Source of the DNA: CAZSLI01 sp964607705
GTDB lineage: Bacteria; Actinomycetota; Coriobacteriia; Anaerosomatales; PHET01
Length of the DNA stretch: 64,000 nucleotides
Assembly (NCBI GenBank): GCA_964607705.1
Contig: CAZSLI010000004.1
Span: forward strand, 86,943-150,942
Direction: 5' to 3'
Shown here: positions 15,935 to 24,022 of the stretch, in pieces
Layout: each line of letters opens with the position of its first letter
How positions within the stretch are numbered: the first letter of the stretch is position 1
Notes under the pieces: generated by a model
What the model was told of the DNA's origin: nothing
The model's input: only the letters and a program-made list of their open reading frames with translations
The model's database searches: none
Made by a program: the position numbers and the translations under genes

Positions 15935-16588
15935 CTACGGCGCCGGCTTGAGTCCTCGGCGACGACGGCCTTCGTAGACGCTGACGAGCAGGCTCGCCCA
16001 GGCCGCCGCAAGCAGCCACGACGCGAGCACGTCGCTCGGCCAGTGCACGCCGAGGTAGACGCGCGAAGTCCCGACCAGGACCGGATACGCGAGCAGCAGC
16101 GCCGCGAAGAGAGCCTTGCGACCGGTTCGGACGTCGCTTCGCGCAAGCACGTAGCCAAGGGCGATGCTCACGCACAGCGATGCCATCGTGTGGCCTGACG
16201 GGAAGCTGAATGAGGCCGGCAGCTTGATGATCGCGTTGTCGAGAGGAGGGCGCGGACGGTCGAATGCGTTCTTCGCTACTGTGGACAGCGCCATGCCGCC
16301 GATCACCGTCGCCGCGAAGAGTCTCGCCTGATACGGGTGACGGCCGCGCCAGAGCCACACAGAACCGGCGAGAGTGGCGAGCGTGACGCACACCGTGCCA
16401 CCGGCGATGGTCATGCCGATCATCAGAGGGGTCAGGACCGGGCCGCGCCACGACTGGATGGCCGAGGAGACGACCGCGTCGAATCGGAGTACCGCCGGCG
16501 AGTAGGCGAAGTCCTCGGCAAGCTCCCAGAAGCCCGCGAGACAGACGAGAGCGACCAGAACGCCCACTATCTCCGGGTAGCGCCTCAT
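15935..16588 (-). CDS. PAP2-family membrane phosphatase
   Basis: A 217-residue type-2 phosphatidic-acid phosphatase family protein with about six hydrophobic segments. The three catalytic motifs are present: KNAFDRPRPP, SFPSGHTMAS (catalytic His), and SRVYLGVHWPSDVLASW. Likely substrates are lipid phosphates or undecaprenyl diphosphate. It overlaps the pyrophosphatase gene upstream by four bases, so both are co-expressed in a phosphate-metabolism neighbourhood. Confidence 0.88.
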   Translation of the reverse strand: MRRYPEIVGVLVALVCLAGFWELAEDFAYSPAVLRFDAVVSSAIQSWRGPVLTPLMIGMTIAGGTVCVTLATLAGSVWLWRGRHPYQARLFAATVIGGMALSTVAKNAFDRPRPPLDNAIIKLPASFSFPSGHTMASLCVSIALGYVLARSDVRTGRKALFAALLLAYPVLVGTSRVYLGVHWPSDVLASWLLAAAWASLLVSVYEGRRRRGLKPAP

Positions 16589-18213
16589 GAGCCCGCAGAG
16601 GCGACGAGGGGGGCTGCTACCTGCTTCTTGCGAGACAGTACGCCAGGCATCCAGGCCGATCCGGCGGCCAGGTCGATACCGAGAGCCCGCTCCACCACGC
16701 GGACCTTGCCGACGGCGAAGATCTCGCTGCCCTCGCGCACGATGTCGGTCGCCATGAGGACGACGGCGTCATAGCCGCGCGCGCCGCGCAGGGACTCCAT
16801 CTCCTCGGTGACCTCTGAGCGGTGCTCGAGCAGCTCGGTGAGGTCGACCGTCTCGTACTGTGCGATGGCGATCACGGCGTCCCCGGCATGGAACTCCTTC
16901 ATGTCGGTGCGCGTCACCGCCTCGGCCGAGAAGGGGTGCCCGGCTGCCCGGCTGCGGAAGATCTCCATGCCGAAGTCGAGCGGCTCAACACCCACCTGTC
17001 GTGCGAGGTCCGCGCAGACTCGGCGGTCGACCTCGGTGGTCGTGGGCGACTTGAGGATCACGGTATCGGTCAGCAACGCACCGAGCAGAATCCCCGCGAT
17101 GGCCACAGGAATCTCGACACCCAGCTGCTCGTAGCGCGTGGCGACGATCGTGGCAGTCGAGCCGACCGGCAGGTTCACGAACAGGATCGGCCCGGCGGAC
17201 TGGATATCGCCCACGCGGTGGTGGTCGACGATCTCGGCCACGTCGGCGTCCTCGATACCGAGCGCCGATTGCGCCGACTCGTTGTGGTCGACCAGCACGA
17301 CCCGTCGCCGGATGCCGCGTGCAACGTTCGTGCGCGTCACGATCCCGATCACGCGGTCGGCGCCGTCCACGACGACAGCCTCCCGGTGCGGGCTCGCGAG
17401 CAGGTCCTCGGCAGCCTCGGCCAGAAGCGTCTCGGCACCGCAGCGCATGACATCGGTCGCCATGAGATCGCCGACGGCGTGCGCGAGGCCCACGATCCTT
17501 GCCGCCGAGTACGCGTCCTGCGCAGTGGTGATGACCGCGGCGCCACGGGCGCGAGCAAGCTGCAGCATCTCCTCGGTGGGCTGGGCGCCACCCGTGAGCA
17601 CGAGCGCGGCCGCTCCGGCCTCGAGCGCCAGCAGCGGCGTGCGGAGCCGGTCGCCGACGATGAGCACGTCGCCCTCGGTTATGCGCGCCCGGACTGTCTC
17701 AGGCTCGTTGGCGCCGATGAGCACGCGCCCGGCGATGAGAGCCTCCGCGTCACCGGCCAGCAGCTCGCCGTCGAGCACGCGCACGAGCCGGCCGATCTTG
17801 ACCGGCATGTCGGCGAAGCCGGCGATCTCGAACTCCTCGAGGTAGCGCTCGGCGAGGCTGCGCTGGCTCACGATGCCCACGAGCACGCCCTCGTCGTCGA
17901 CCACGGGGAGCGTGCGGATGCCGTTCTCGCGCATCAGGCGGCCCGCCTCGAGCATCGGCCGGCTCGGGTCGATGGTGACCACGTCGTCGGTCATGACGTC
18001 TCGCACCCGGGTGTGGACGTGGGCGATCTCCTCGGGCAGCTCGAGGCCGAAGCGCTCGAACAGCCACGCCGTCTCGCCTGGAACCGGTCCGAGGCGCGCC
18101 GGCAGGTAGACGCTGGCCGGGTCGGTCAGGTTCTTGAGATGCGCGTAGGCGACCGCTGAGCAGATCGAGTCGTTGTCGGGATTGCGGTGGCCGAAGACGA
18201 GGACGGGTCCCAC
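16585..18213 (-). CDS. ppaC: CBS/DRTGG-regulated manganese-dependent inorganic pyrophosphatase
   Basis: A 542-residue family II pyrophosphatase hydrolysing PPi to phosphate. The DHH catalytic domain is split: N-terminal FGHRNPDNDSICSAVAYA (1-65), then CBS1 (about 70-125), a DRTGG domain (about 145-240), CBS2 (about 250-305), after which the DHH part resumes (VVLVDHNE, EIVDHHRVGDI) and the DHHA2 domain ends the protein (SRAAGHPFSAEAVTRTD). The usual family II length is about 310, so roughly 230 residues are regulatory insertion. In this class CBS domains bind AMP/ADP and CBS-DRTGG forms respond to diadenosine polyphosphates. Confidence 0.92.
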   Translation of the reverse strand: MGPVLVFGHRNPDNDSICSAVAYAHLKNLTDPASVYLPARLGPVPGETAWLFERFGLELPEEIAHVHTRVRDVMTDDVVTIDPSRPMLEAGRLMRENGIRTLPVVDDEGVLVGIVSQRSLAERYLEEFEIAGFADMPVKIGRLVRVLDGELLAGDAEALIAGRVLIGANEPETVRARITEGDVLIVGDRLRTPLLALEAGAAALVLTGGAQPTEEMLQLARARGAAVITTAQDAYSAARIVGLAHAVGDLMATDVMRCGAETLLAEAAEDLLASPHREAVVVDGADRVIGIVTRTNVARGIRRRVVLVDHNESAQSALGIEDADVAEIVDHHRVGDIQSAGPILFVNLPVGSTATIVATRYEQLGVEIPVAIAGILLGALLTDTVILKSPTTTEVDRRVCADLARQVGVEPLDFGMEIFRSRAAGHPFSAEAVTRTDMKEFHAGDAVIAIAQYETVDLTELLEHRSEVTEEMESLRGARGYDAVVLMATDIVREGSEIFAVGKVRVVERALGIDLAAGSAWMPGVLSRKKQVAAPLVASAGS

Positions 18214-18250
18214 GAGGTTGCCTCCCTAACGCGGCGTACGGTGCGCGCCG

Positions 18251-20512
18251 CTACTGCTTCAGCTTCACGATGAGAGCATAGCCGACCAGCAGCTTCTTGG
18301 TCTCGCGGGTCCGATCGAAGCGGATCGAGAGCTGGTCGCCCTTCACCTCGATGACGGTACCCCTTCCGAACGTCTTGTGGTCGACGGCGTCGCCCACCTC
18401 GAACGTCTCGGAGGCCTGCTTGGGCGCCTTGGCGGCCGGCTTCGTGCCGAATCCCGAGCCTGCGTCGACAGTCCCGGCTCTTGGAGCCCCGCTGCCGAAG
18501 ACCCGGCCCTCTCCCCTGCTGCCGGTCCCGAACGTGCCGCGCCGGTCGCCACGCTTCTCCCAGCCGCTTCCGCTCAGCCCCTGCGATCCCACGCCGGACA
18601 CCGTCAGGTGCTCCTCGGGTATCTCGCCGATGAACCGGCTCGCCGGGTTGTGCTGCGTCGTGCCGAAGATCGAGCGTGCATGCGCGTGCGTCAGGTACAG
18701 CCGCTCGCGGGCGCGCGTGATCGCGACGTAGGCGAGCCGGCGCTCCTCCTCGAGGCCGGACGGGTCGAACATCGAGTTCGCGTGCGGGAAGATCGACTCC
18801 TCGAGACCGGCCACGAACACGACCGGGAATTCGAGGCCCTTGGCGGTGTGGACGGTCATGAGCGTGACGTTCTCGTCGCCCTCGGCGAGCTGGTCGAGGT
18901 CGGTGCGCAGCGCAAGCCATTCCATGAACGCCGGCAGGCTCGGCTCCTCGTGCGCCTCGGAGAACTCGCTGACAACGCCGAAGAACTCCTTGATGTTCTC
19001 GACGCGGCCGCGCGACTCGTCGGTGTTCTCCGCTTCGAGCGCGGTGACGAGGCCGGACTTCTCGGCGATCATCTCGACGAGGTCTCGCAGGTCGCCTTCC
19101 ATGGCCCGCAGTTCGTCGAGCATCTGCACGAAGCCGAGGAGCGCCCCGCGCGTGCGAGCCTGGTGCCCGGAGTCCTCGAGTGCGTCGCGCAGGGCCATCT
19201 CGAAGCCGATGCCGCGTGAGCGGGCGTCCTGCTCGATGCGCTCGATGGTGGTGTCGCCGATCCCTCGGCGAGGCGTGTTGATGATGCGTTTGAGCGCGAT
19301 CTCGTCGGCGGGGTTCACGACGGCCTTGAGGTACGACGTGAGGTCGCGGATCTCGGCGCGGTCGAAGAAGCGCGTGCCGCCGACGATCCGGTACGGCACC
19401 CCCGCGCGCAGGAGCGCGTCTTCGAGCGAGCGGCTCTGGGCGTTCGTGCGATAGAAGACCGCGAAGTCGGTGTAGCGGCGGTCCTCCTTGCGCATGAGCG
19501 ACTCGATCTCTGCCGCGATGAAGCGTGCCTCGTCACGCTCGTCGCTCGCCAGGTAGCTCGATATCTTCTCGCCCTCGGCGTTCTCGGTGTAGAGCGTCTT
19601 GGGCTTGCGGCTCGCGTTGTTGGCGACGACCGCGTTGGCGGCCATCAGGATGCGCGCCGTCGAGCGGTAGTTCTGCTCGAGCTTGACGACCTTGGCCGCC
19701 GGCCAGTCCCGCTCGAACTCGAGGATGTTGCGGATGTCCGCGCCGCGCCATGAGTAGATCGACTGGTCGTCGTCGCCGACCACCATGAGGTTGCCGTGCC
19801 CGCTCGCGAGCAGCTGGGTGATCTTGTACTGCGCGGCGTTGGTGTCCTGGTACTCGTCCACGCTGATGTAGCGGAAGCGCTCAGCGTAGGCGAGGCGGAC
19901 GTCGACGTGGCCGGCGAGCAGTCGGTGCGCCTCGACAAGCAGGTCGTCGAAGTCCATCGCATTGCTCTCGCGCAGACGCTGCTGATAGAGCGGGAAGATC
20001 TTCGTGACCGCCTTGTCGAGCGGCGTGAAGGCCTTCGCTCCGAACTCACCCGGGTCCACGAGCTCGTTCTTCGCCGAGGAGATCCGATTGCGCACCGAGT
20101 TCACCGGGTAGCGCTTCTCGTCGTACTCGAGCTCGCGCATGACCGACTTCATCATCCGCTTGCTGTCGTCATCGTCGTAGATGGTGAAGTTGGAGGTGAA
20201 CCCGAGCTTCTCGGCGTCCATGCGCAGCATGCGCACGCACATCGCGTGGAAGGTCATGACCCACATCGAGCGCACGCCGTAGCCGAGCTGCGCGGAAAGC
20301 CGCTCGCGCATCTCGGCGGCGGCCTTGTTGGTGAAGGTGATCGCGAGGATCTCGTGCGGGCTCACGCCGAGGTCGGCGACCAGATGCGCGATGCGGAAGG
20401 TGAGCACCCGCGTCTTGCCCGAGCCGGCTCCCGCGAGGACGAGAAGCGGACCCTCGGTGGTCTCGACGGCGTCGCGCTGGGCAGGGTTGAGTGAGGTGAG
20501 ATCGATAGCCAT
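18251..20512 (-). CDS. pcrA: UvrD/PcrA-type DNA helicase
   Basis: A 753-residue superfamily 1A 3'-5' helicase for repair and replication-transcription conflict. Motif Ia/Q region LNPAQRDAVETTEGPLLVLAG, Walker A AGAGSGKTR, motif II VDEYQDTN, motif III GDDDQSIYSWRGA, motif IV EQNYRST, and VTLMTVHTAKGLEFPVVFV are present. About 70 residues of Gly/Arg-rich linker precede a C-terminal Tudor-like domain (VGDAVDHKTFGRGTVIEV), known in PcrA to contact RNA polymerase. The start MAIDLTSLNP is nine bases from an extended -10 sequence. Confidence 0.93.
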   Translation of the reverse strand: MAIDLTSLNPAQRDAVETTEGPLLVLAGAGSGKTRVLTFRIAHLVADLGVSPHEILAITFTNKAAAEMRERLSAQLGYGVRSMWVMTFHAMCVRMLRMDAEKLGFTSNFTIYDDDDSKRMMKSVMRELEYDEKRYPVNSVRNRISSAKNELVDPGEFGAKAFTPLDKAVTKIFPLYQQRLRESNAMDFDDLLVEAHRLLAGHVDVRLAYAERFRYISVDEYQDTNAAQYKITQLLASGHGNLMVVGDDDQSIYSWRGADIRNILEFERDWPAAKVVKLEQNYRSTARILMAANAVVANNASRKPKTLYTENAEGEKISSYLASDERDEARFIAAEIESLMRKEDRRYTDFAVFYRTNAQSRSLEDALLRAGVPYRIVGGTRFFDRAEIRDLTSYLKAVVNPADEIALKRIINTPRRGIGDTTIERIEQDARSRGIGFEMALRDALEDSGHQARTRGALLGFVQMLDELRAMEGDLRDLVEMIAEKSGLVTALEAENTDESRGRVENIKEFFGVVSEFSEAHEEPSLPAFMEWLALRTDLDQLAEGDENVTLMTVHTAKGLEFPVVFVAGLEESIFPHANSMFDPSGLEEERRLAYVAITRARERLYLTHAHARSIFGTTQHNPASRFIGEIPEEHLTVSGVGSQGLSGSGWEKRGDRRGTFGTGSRGEGRVFGSGAPRAGTVDAGSGFGTKPAAKAPKQASETFEVGDAVDHKTFGRGTVIEVKGDQLSIRFDRTRETKKLLVGYALIVKLKQ

Positions 20513-20521
20513 AGACGAGGT

Positions 20522-20527
20522 AGTGTA
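20522..20527 (-). promoter_or_regulatory. Candidate extended -10 for pcrA
   Basis: On the minus strand TGCTACACT gives an extended -10 (TGnTACACT) ending nine bases before the pcrA ATG. A start site six or seven bases on would leave a three- to four-base leader, and no Shine-Dalgarno is visible, so translation would be leaderless. Confidence 0.45.
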
Positions 20528-20602
20528 GCACCCGCGAACGGGCCGCGCGGGACGCTCTTCAGCGGCGGTCACAAGCCTCGCCGCGGGGGTGCGCTGAGCC
20601 CC

Positions 20603-21073
20603 TCAGCGCCGCAATGTCGCGATGAGCCGCCGAGGATCCGTGAGAAGCCCGAGGGCGTCCACGATGCTCGTGACGACCACGTCCGCCGACCGGACCGCTC
20701 CCACGGCGACGCCCTCCCCGCCCACGACCGCTATGCCGAGCGCGGCGTCCCTTAGGGCGAGCTCGTCGTTAGCGCCGTTGCCGATGACGACGACTCCGTC
20801 TGCGCCGAGCTCGTCGACCACGTCCAGTTTCGACTCCGCCTCGCGGTCCCGTCCGACCAGCCGCATCTGCGCCCCAAGGTCCTCGGCGATGCGTGCACCG
20901 TTGCCCCGGGTGTCGGCGGTGAGCAGGACGACCCGCAGCGACGGCTTGAGTGCCGCGACCGCCTCGCCGGCGCCTGGCACGAGCTCGCCGTCGACCGCGA
21001 CGGTGCCGTTCAGGTCGAGAACGAGATACTCGAGCTCGAGCAGCGCGTGCCCCGGTATCTCGACCGTCAGCAT
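20603..21073 (-). CDS. Soluble P-type-ATPase-like HAD protein
   Basis: A 156-residue haloacid-dehalogenase superfamily protein. Motif I is VLDLNGTVAVDG: nucleophile Asp20, but Asn22 replaces the usual second Asp, as in the small family called soluble P-type ATPase (COG4087-like). The C-terminal motif VIGNGANDELALRDA mirrors the P-type ATPase GDGxND hinge. Lys in ESKLDVVDEL is the motif III candidate. Biological substrate unknown. It starts inside the last codons of the GH1 gene, so it is translated from the same transcript. Confidence 0.75.
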   Translation of the reverse strand: MLTVEIPGHALLELEYLVLDLNGTVAVDGELVPGAGEAVAALKPSLRVVLLTADTRGNGARIAEDLGAQMRLVGRDREAESKLDVVDELGADGVVVIGNGANDELALRDAALGIAVVGGEGVAVGAVRSADVVVTSIVDALGLLTDPRRLIATLRR

Positions 21074-22374
21074 GCTTCCATCCTCTCCTCGGCGTCCGAG
21101 CCGGCAGACGCCGCCTCGGTCTCCCGCGGCGCTTCCGGTCCGAGGCTACCCATTCCGTTAGCGTAGGTGAGCCCTGAGCCGATGCCGTCGGCGAGAGCGT
21201 TCTCGGCGATCACCCGGGCGTAGAGCGCCGAGGACGGCCGAAGCGTCCGCTCGAACGTGTCGTAGTCGACCGCGGCCAGTCCGAAGCGCGGCCAGAACCC
21301 GTGCGCCCACTCGTAGTTGTCGATGAGCGACCAGTGAAGGTAGCCGCGCAGGTCCGCCCCGTCCTCGATGGCGCGATGCACCCAAGCGAGATGGTCGACG
21401 ATGAAGAGCCCCCGCTGGACGTCCCCGGCGTCAGCCAGGCCGTTCTCGGTGACCAGCATGGGCAGGCGGTAGCGGCGCCACGCGCGCATGATGACCTCGT
21501 AGATTCCCTGCGGATAGATCCGCCAGCCGAGGTCCGTGCGCGGCCAGTCGCCGTCCTCGTCGTCGATCGCGAACGTCGTGGTCGGCGAGTCGTGGTAGTA
21601 CTGCACGCCGAGCCAGTCGAGGTCGCGAGCGACCATGTCGAGGAACAGGTCGTTCGACAGCCAGTTCCACCACGCCTGCATCGGCACCGAGAAGCGGCCA
21701 CCCTCGTCGGCAGCGTGAGGCCAGGCCAGCACGTGAGTCAGCCCTACGACGGTGTCCTCGCCGAGGACGCTCTTGATCGCCGAGCGCGCAGCCGCATGAC
21801 CCTTCGCGAGCCCCCGGTACACCAGATACGCCCCCAGCCACGCGTCGCGGCGACCCGGCGGCCACGTGCCGACGATGTAGCCGCGCCACACGTACGTGTT
21901 CGCTTCGTTGATGGTGGCCCAATGGTCGACGAGCGCACCGAGCCGCTCGGCCACTACCGTCGCGTAGGCACCGAAGCGCTGGGGCGCCTCGCGCCACATC
22001 CAGTCGTTGACCGACGTCATCCACGCGGGGTTGGTGAAATGCCACAGCAGCACCATGGTCTGCAGCCCACGCCGCCGCGCCTCGCCGAGGACCTCGGCGT
22101 AGTGGTCGAGAGCCGCTTGGTCGTACACGCCCGGCGTCGGCTCGATCCGGGCCCACTCGACCGAGATGCGAAAGACGCTCAGGCCGAGTTCGCAGGCGAG
22201 GTCGAGATCCTCTCGCCAGCGGTTCCAAGAGTCGCAGGCTTGGCCGGAAGGCTCGTGGGAGCGCCCTTCGTTCTCCCACGCCCACCAGTCGTTGAGGATG
22301 TTGCCGCCCTCGATCTGATGAGCGGCGGTGGATGCGCCCCAGAGGAATCCCGGCGGAAAGGTGCGATCAGGCAT
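21067..22374 (-). CDS. Glycoside hydrolase family 1 beta-glucosidase
   Basis: A 435-residue retaining GH1 enzyme, probably cytoplasmic (no signal peptide). The N-terminal GH1 signature PGFLWGASTAAHQIEGGN is intact; the acid/base is Glu157 in WATINEANTY (family TxNEP, here NEA) and the nucleophile Glu310 in LVTENGLAD. GDRISVEWARIEP-like residues 69-80 are conserved. It probably hydrolyses beta-linked disaccharides or aryl glycosides. The ATG follows CGGAGTTTCGAA. No sugar transporter is adjacent, so the physiological substrate is open. Confidence 0.9.
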   Translation of the reverse strand: MPDRTFPPGFLWGASTAAHQIEGGNILNDWWAWENEGRSHEPSGQACDSWNRWREDLDLACELGLSVFRISVEWARIEPTPGVYDQAALDHYAEVLGEARRRGLQTMVLLWHFTNPAWMTSVNDWMWREAPQRFGAYATVVAERLGALVDHWATINEANTYVWRGYIVGTWPPGRRDAWLGAYLVYRGLAKGHAAARSAIKSVLGEDTVVGLTHVLAWPHAADEGGRFSVPMQAWWNWLSNDLFLDMVARDLDWLGVQYYHDSPTTTFAIDDEDGDWPRTDLGWRIYPQGIYEVIMRAWRRYRLPMLVTENGLADAGDVQRGLFIVDHLAWVHRAIEDGADLRGYLHWSLIDNYEWAHGFWPRFGLAAVDYDTFERTLRPSSALYARVIAENALADGIGSGLTYANGMGSLGPEAPRETEAASAGSDAEERMEAC

Positions 22375-22420
22375 TTCGAAACTCCGTGCGCTCGGCGGTG
22401 TGAGGGGTTCTTGAGAGTAT

Positions 22421-22717
22421 CTACCGCACGAACTTGATCATCTTGAATCCCTCGTCATTGTGGCGCAGGCACTCCCGATGCGTCACCTGCCGAGCGCCGC
22501 CGGAGTACTGAATGTTTCCGCAGTGCTCGCACACAGTGCGGTGGCAGACGTGGCACTCACCCAGCCGGCGAGTCGCACGCGTACCGCAATGAGGGCAGCT
22601 CTCTATGAATCGCTCGGCCGGCTCCACGCCACGCGCTCCCCCATCGAACTCGGGCCCAGCAAAAGCGGCCGCAACACCCATGGCGTGTCCTGGCCTCACC
22701 TTGCGCTTTCGCTTCAA
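22421..22717 (-). CDS. Small zinc-ribbon protein
   Basis: A 98-residue basic protein with four close Cys pairs (CPHCGTRATRRLGECHVCHR then CEHCGN), consistent with one or two zinc ribbons. The start is assigned to a TTG at 22717 because GGAGGAGGAG lies eight bases before it; the alternative in-frame ATG at 22798 overlaps a terminator hairpin. The N-terminus is Lys/Arg-rich (LKRKRKVRPG). Function is unknown; such proteins bind nucleic acids or ribosomes. Confidence 0.65.
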   Translation of the reverse strand: MKRKRKVRPGHAMGVAAAFAGPEFDGGARGVEPAERFIESCPHCGTRATRRLGECHVCHRTVCEHCGNIQYSGGARQVTHRECLRHNDEGFKMIKFVR

Positions 22718-22762
22718 AGGCCGCTCCTCCTCCCCGCCATTCGGTAAGCGGCCCGGAAAGCA

Positions 22763-22790
22763 GAATGGCCCCGCTTCCGCGAGGCCATTC
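22763..22790 (-). terminator. Terminator after DAHP synthase
   Basis: An 8-bp stem (gaatggcc/ggccattc) 24 bases past the DAHP-synthase stop, followed on the minus strand by TGCTTTCC. It separates the aromatic pair from the zinc-ribbon gene. Confidence 0.6.
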
Positions 22791-22813
22791 GGTGTCACGC
22801 GCTGTTGCGGCGG

Positions 22814-23611
22814 CTAGCGCAGTTCGCTGTCCACTGCGCCGGCTACGCGGTCGAGGTCTGCGACCAACGCCTGCAGACCCGGCAGGTCGAGCGACTGTGG
22901 ACCGTCGCAGAGTGCCTCGCGCGGGTTGGGGTGCACCTCGACCATGATGCCGTCAGCACCGATGGCCACGGCCGCGCGGCTGATCGCCGGCACGAGGTCG
23001 ACTCGTCCGGCCGGGTGTGAGACGTCCACGATGATGGGGAGCAGCGAGAGCGTCTTGACGACGGGCACCGCCGTGATGTCGAGCGTGAAGCGATATGCGG
23101 TCTCAAAGGTGCGGATACCGCGCTCGCACAGGATCACGTTGTCGTTGCCGTTCATCGTGATGTAGTTGCTCGCCTGCAGCCACTCCTCGATGGTGGCCGC
23201 CATGCCGCGCTTGAAGACGACGGGCTTGCCGCTGTCGGCGGTCACTTCACCAAGCTTCTTGAGCAGACTGAAGTTCGCCATGTTCCTCGTGCCCACCTGC
23301 AGCATGTCCGAGTAGGCATCGACCGTCTCGGCATGCGCCGAGTCGGTCACCTCGGTGACCACGAGCAGGCCGTACTCGTCGGCGGCCTCGCGCATGATCT
23401 TGAGGCCCTCTTCCTCGAGGCCCTGGAACGAGAACGGCGAGGTCCTCGGCTTGTAGGCGCCGCCGCGCATGACCTTGATGCCGAGCTCCTTGAGCGTCCC
23501 GGCGACCTCCCGCATCTGCTCCCGGCTCTCGACCGAGCACGGTCCCGCGATGATGGTGCAACCGGCGTCGCGAGTGACCGCGCCGATCGCCGGAGCGTTC
23601 TGCCCGGCCAT
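22814..23611 (-). CDS. aroF: 3-deoxy-7-phosphoheptulonate synthase (type I beta)
   Basis: A 265-residue DAHP synthase, first step of the shikimate pathway (PEP + erythrose-4-phosphate). Conserved pieces: IIAGPCSVES (Cys25 metal ligand), VMRGGAYKPRTSPFSFQG, VGTRNMANF, VFKRGMAATIEEWL, CERGIRTFE and VDVSHPAG. It is the short KDO8PS-like (Iβ) class without an N-terminal ferredoxin-like extension. The start is in the TGATG overlap with the chorismate mutase gene, reproducing as two genes the CM-DAHPS fusion seen in Bacillus. Confidence 0.93.
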   Translation of the reverse strand: MAGQNAPAIGAVTRDAGCTIIAGPCSVESREQMREVAGTLKELGIKVMRGGAYKPRTSPFSFQGLEEEGLKIMREAADEYGLLVVTEVTDSAHAETVDAYSDMLQVGTRNMANFSLLKKLGEVTADSGKPVVFKRGMAATIEEWLQASNYITMNGNDNVILCERGIRTFETAYRFTLDITAVPVVKTLSLLPIIVDVSHPAGRVDLVPAISRAAVAIGADGIMVEVHPNPREALCDGPQSLDLPGLQALVADLDRVAGAVDSELR

Positions 23612-23889
23612 CAGTCCCTCAACTCCTTCATCACGTGAAGTATCGCGCCGAAGATCTCGCGCAGGTTCTCGGCATACAGAGGGCCGGCGTTGCACTTGGT
23701 GAGGTTGGCGAAGATCTCTTCCTCGCGCTTGGGGTCGTAGAGCCCCCAGTGGACCTGTGGCTTCAGGCTGCGGATCTCGAGCGAGTTCTTAGCGCGCTCA
23801 TTGAGAAGCGCCACCAGCTGGCAATCGATCTCGTCGATCCGCGAACGGATCTCCTCGATGCGCTGCTGGGCCTCGTTGGACTCGGGCAT
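23611..23889 (-). CDS. AroQ-type chorismate mutase
   Basis: A 92-residue all-helical chorismate mutase domain (chorismate to prephenate). The pattern RIEEIRSRIDEIDCQLVALL NERAK (first helix with catalytic Arg), then YDPKREEEIFANL and the C-terminal helix, is typical. In related bacteria this domain is fused to DAHP synthase as a regulatory module; here it is a separate coupled gene, so a complex with allosteric function is plausible. A candidate promoter lies 53 bases upstream. Confidence 0.88.
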   Translation of the reverse strand: MPESNEAQQRIEEIRSRIDEIDCQLVALLNERAKNSLEIRSLKPQVHWGLYDPKREEEIFANLTKCNAGPLYAENLREIFGAILHVMKELRD

Positions 23890-23941
23890 GGGATGCGCCC
23901 CTTTCCTCTTGCCGCGCCTTCGGGCGCCGAACGGTTCGGAG

Positions 23942-23970
23942 ATTATCGCACGACCGTGTCACCCGTGACC
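23942..23970 (-). promoter_or_regulatory. Candidate promoter of the chorismate mutase/DAHPS pair
   Basis: Minus strand GGTCAC, 17 bases, GATAAT; the -10 is good and the -35 weak. It lies upstream of the 23889 start in the only gap before the dacF stop. Confidence 0.45.
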
Positions 23971-24022
23971 GCCCGGTTCGTACGCGGGGGCGAGACCTCG
24001 GCGAACGGCACCGGAGTACGGA

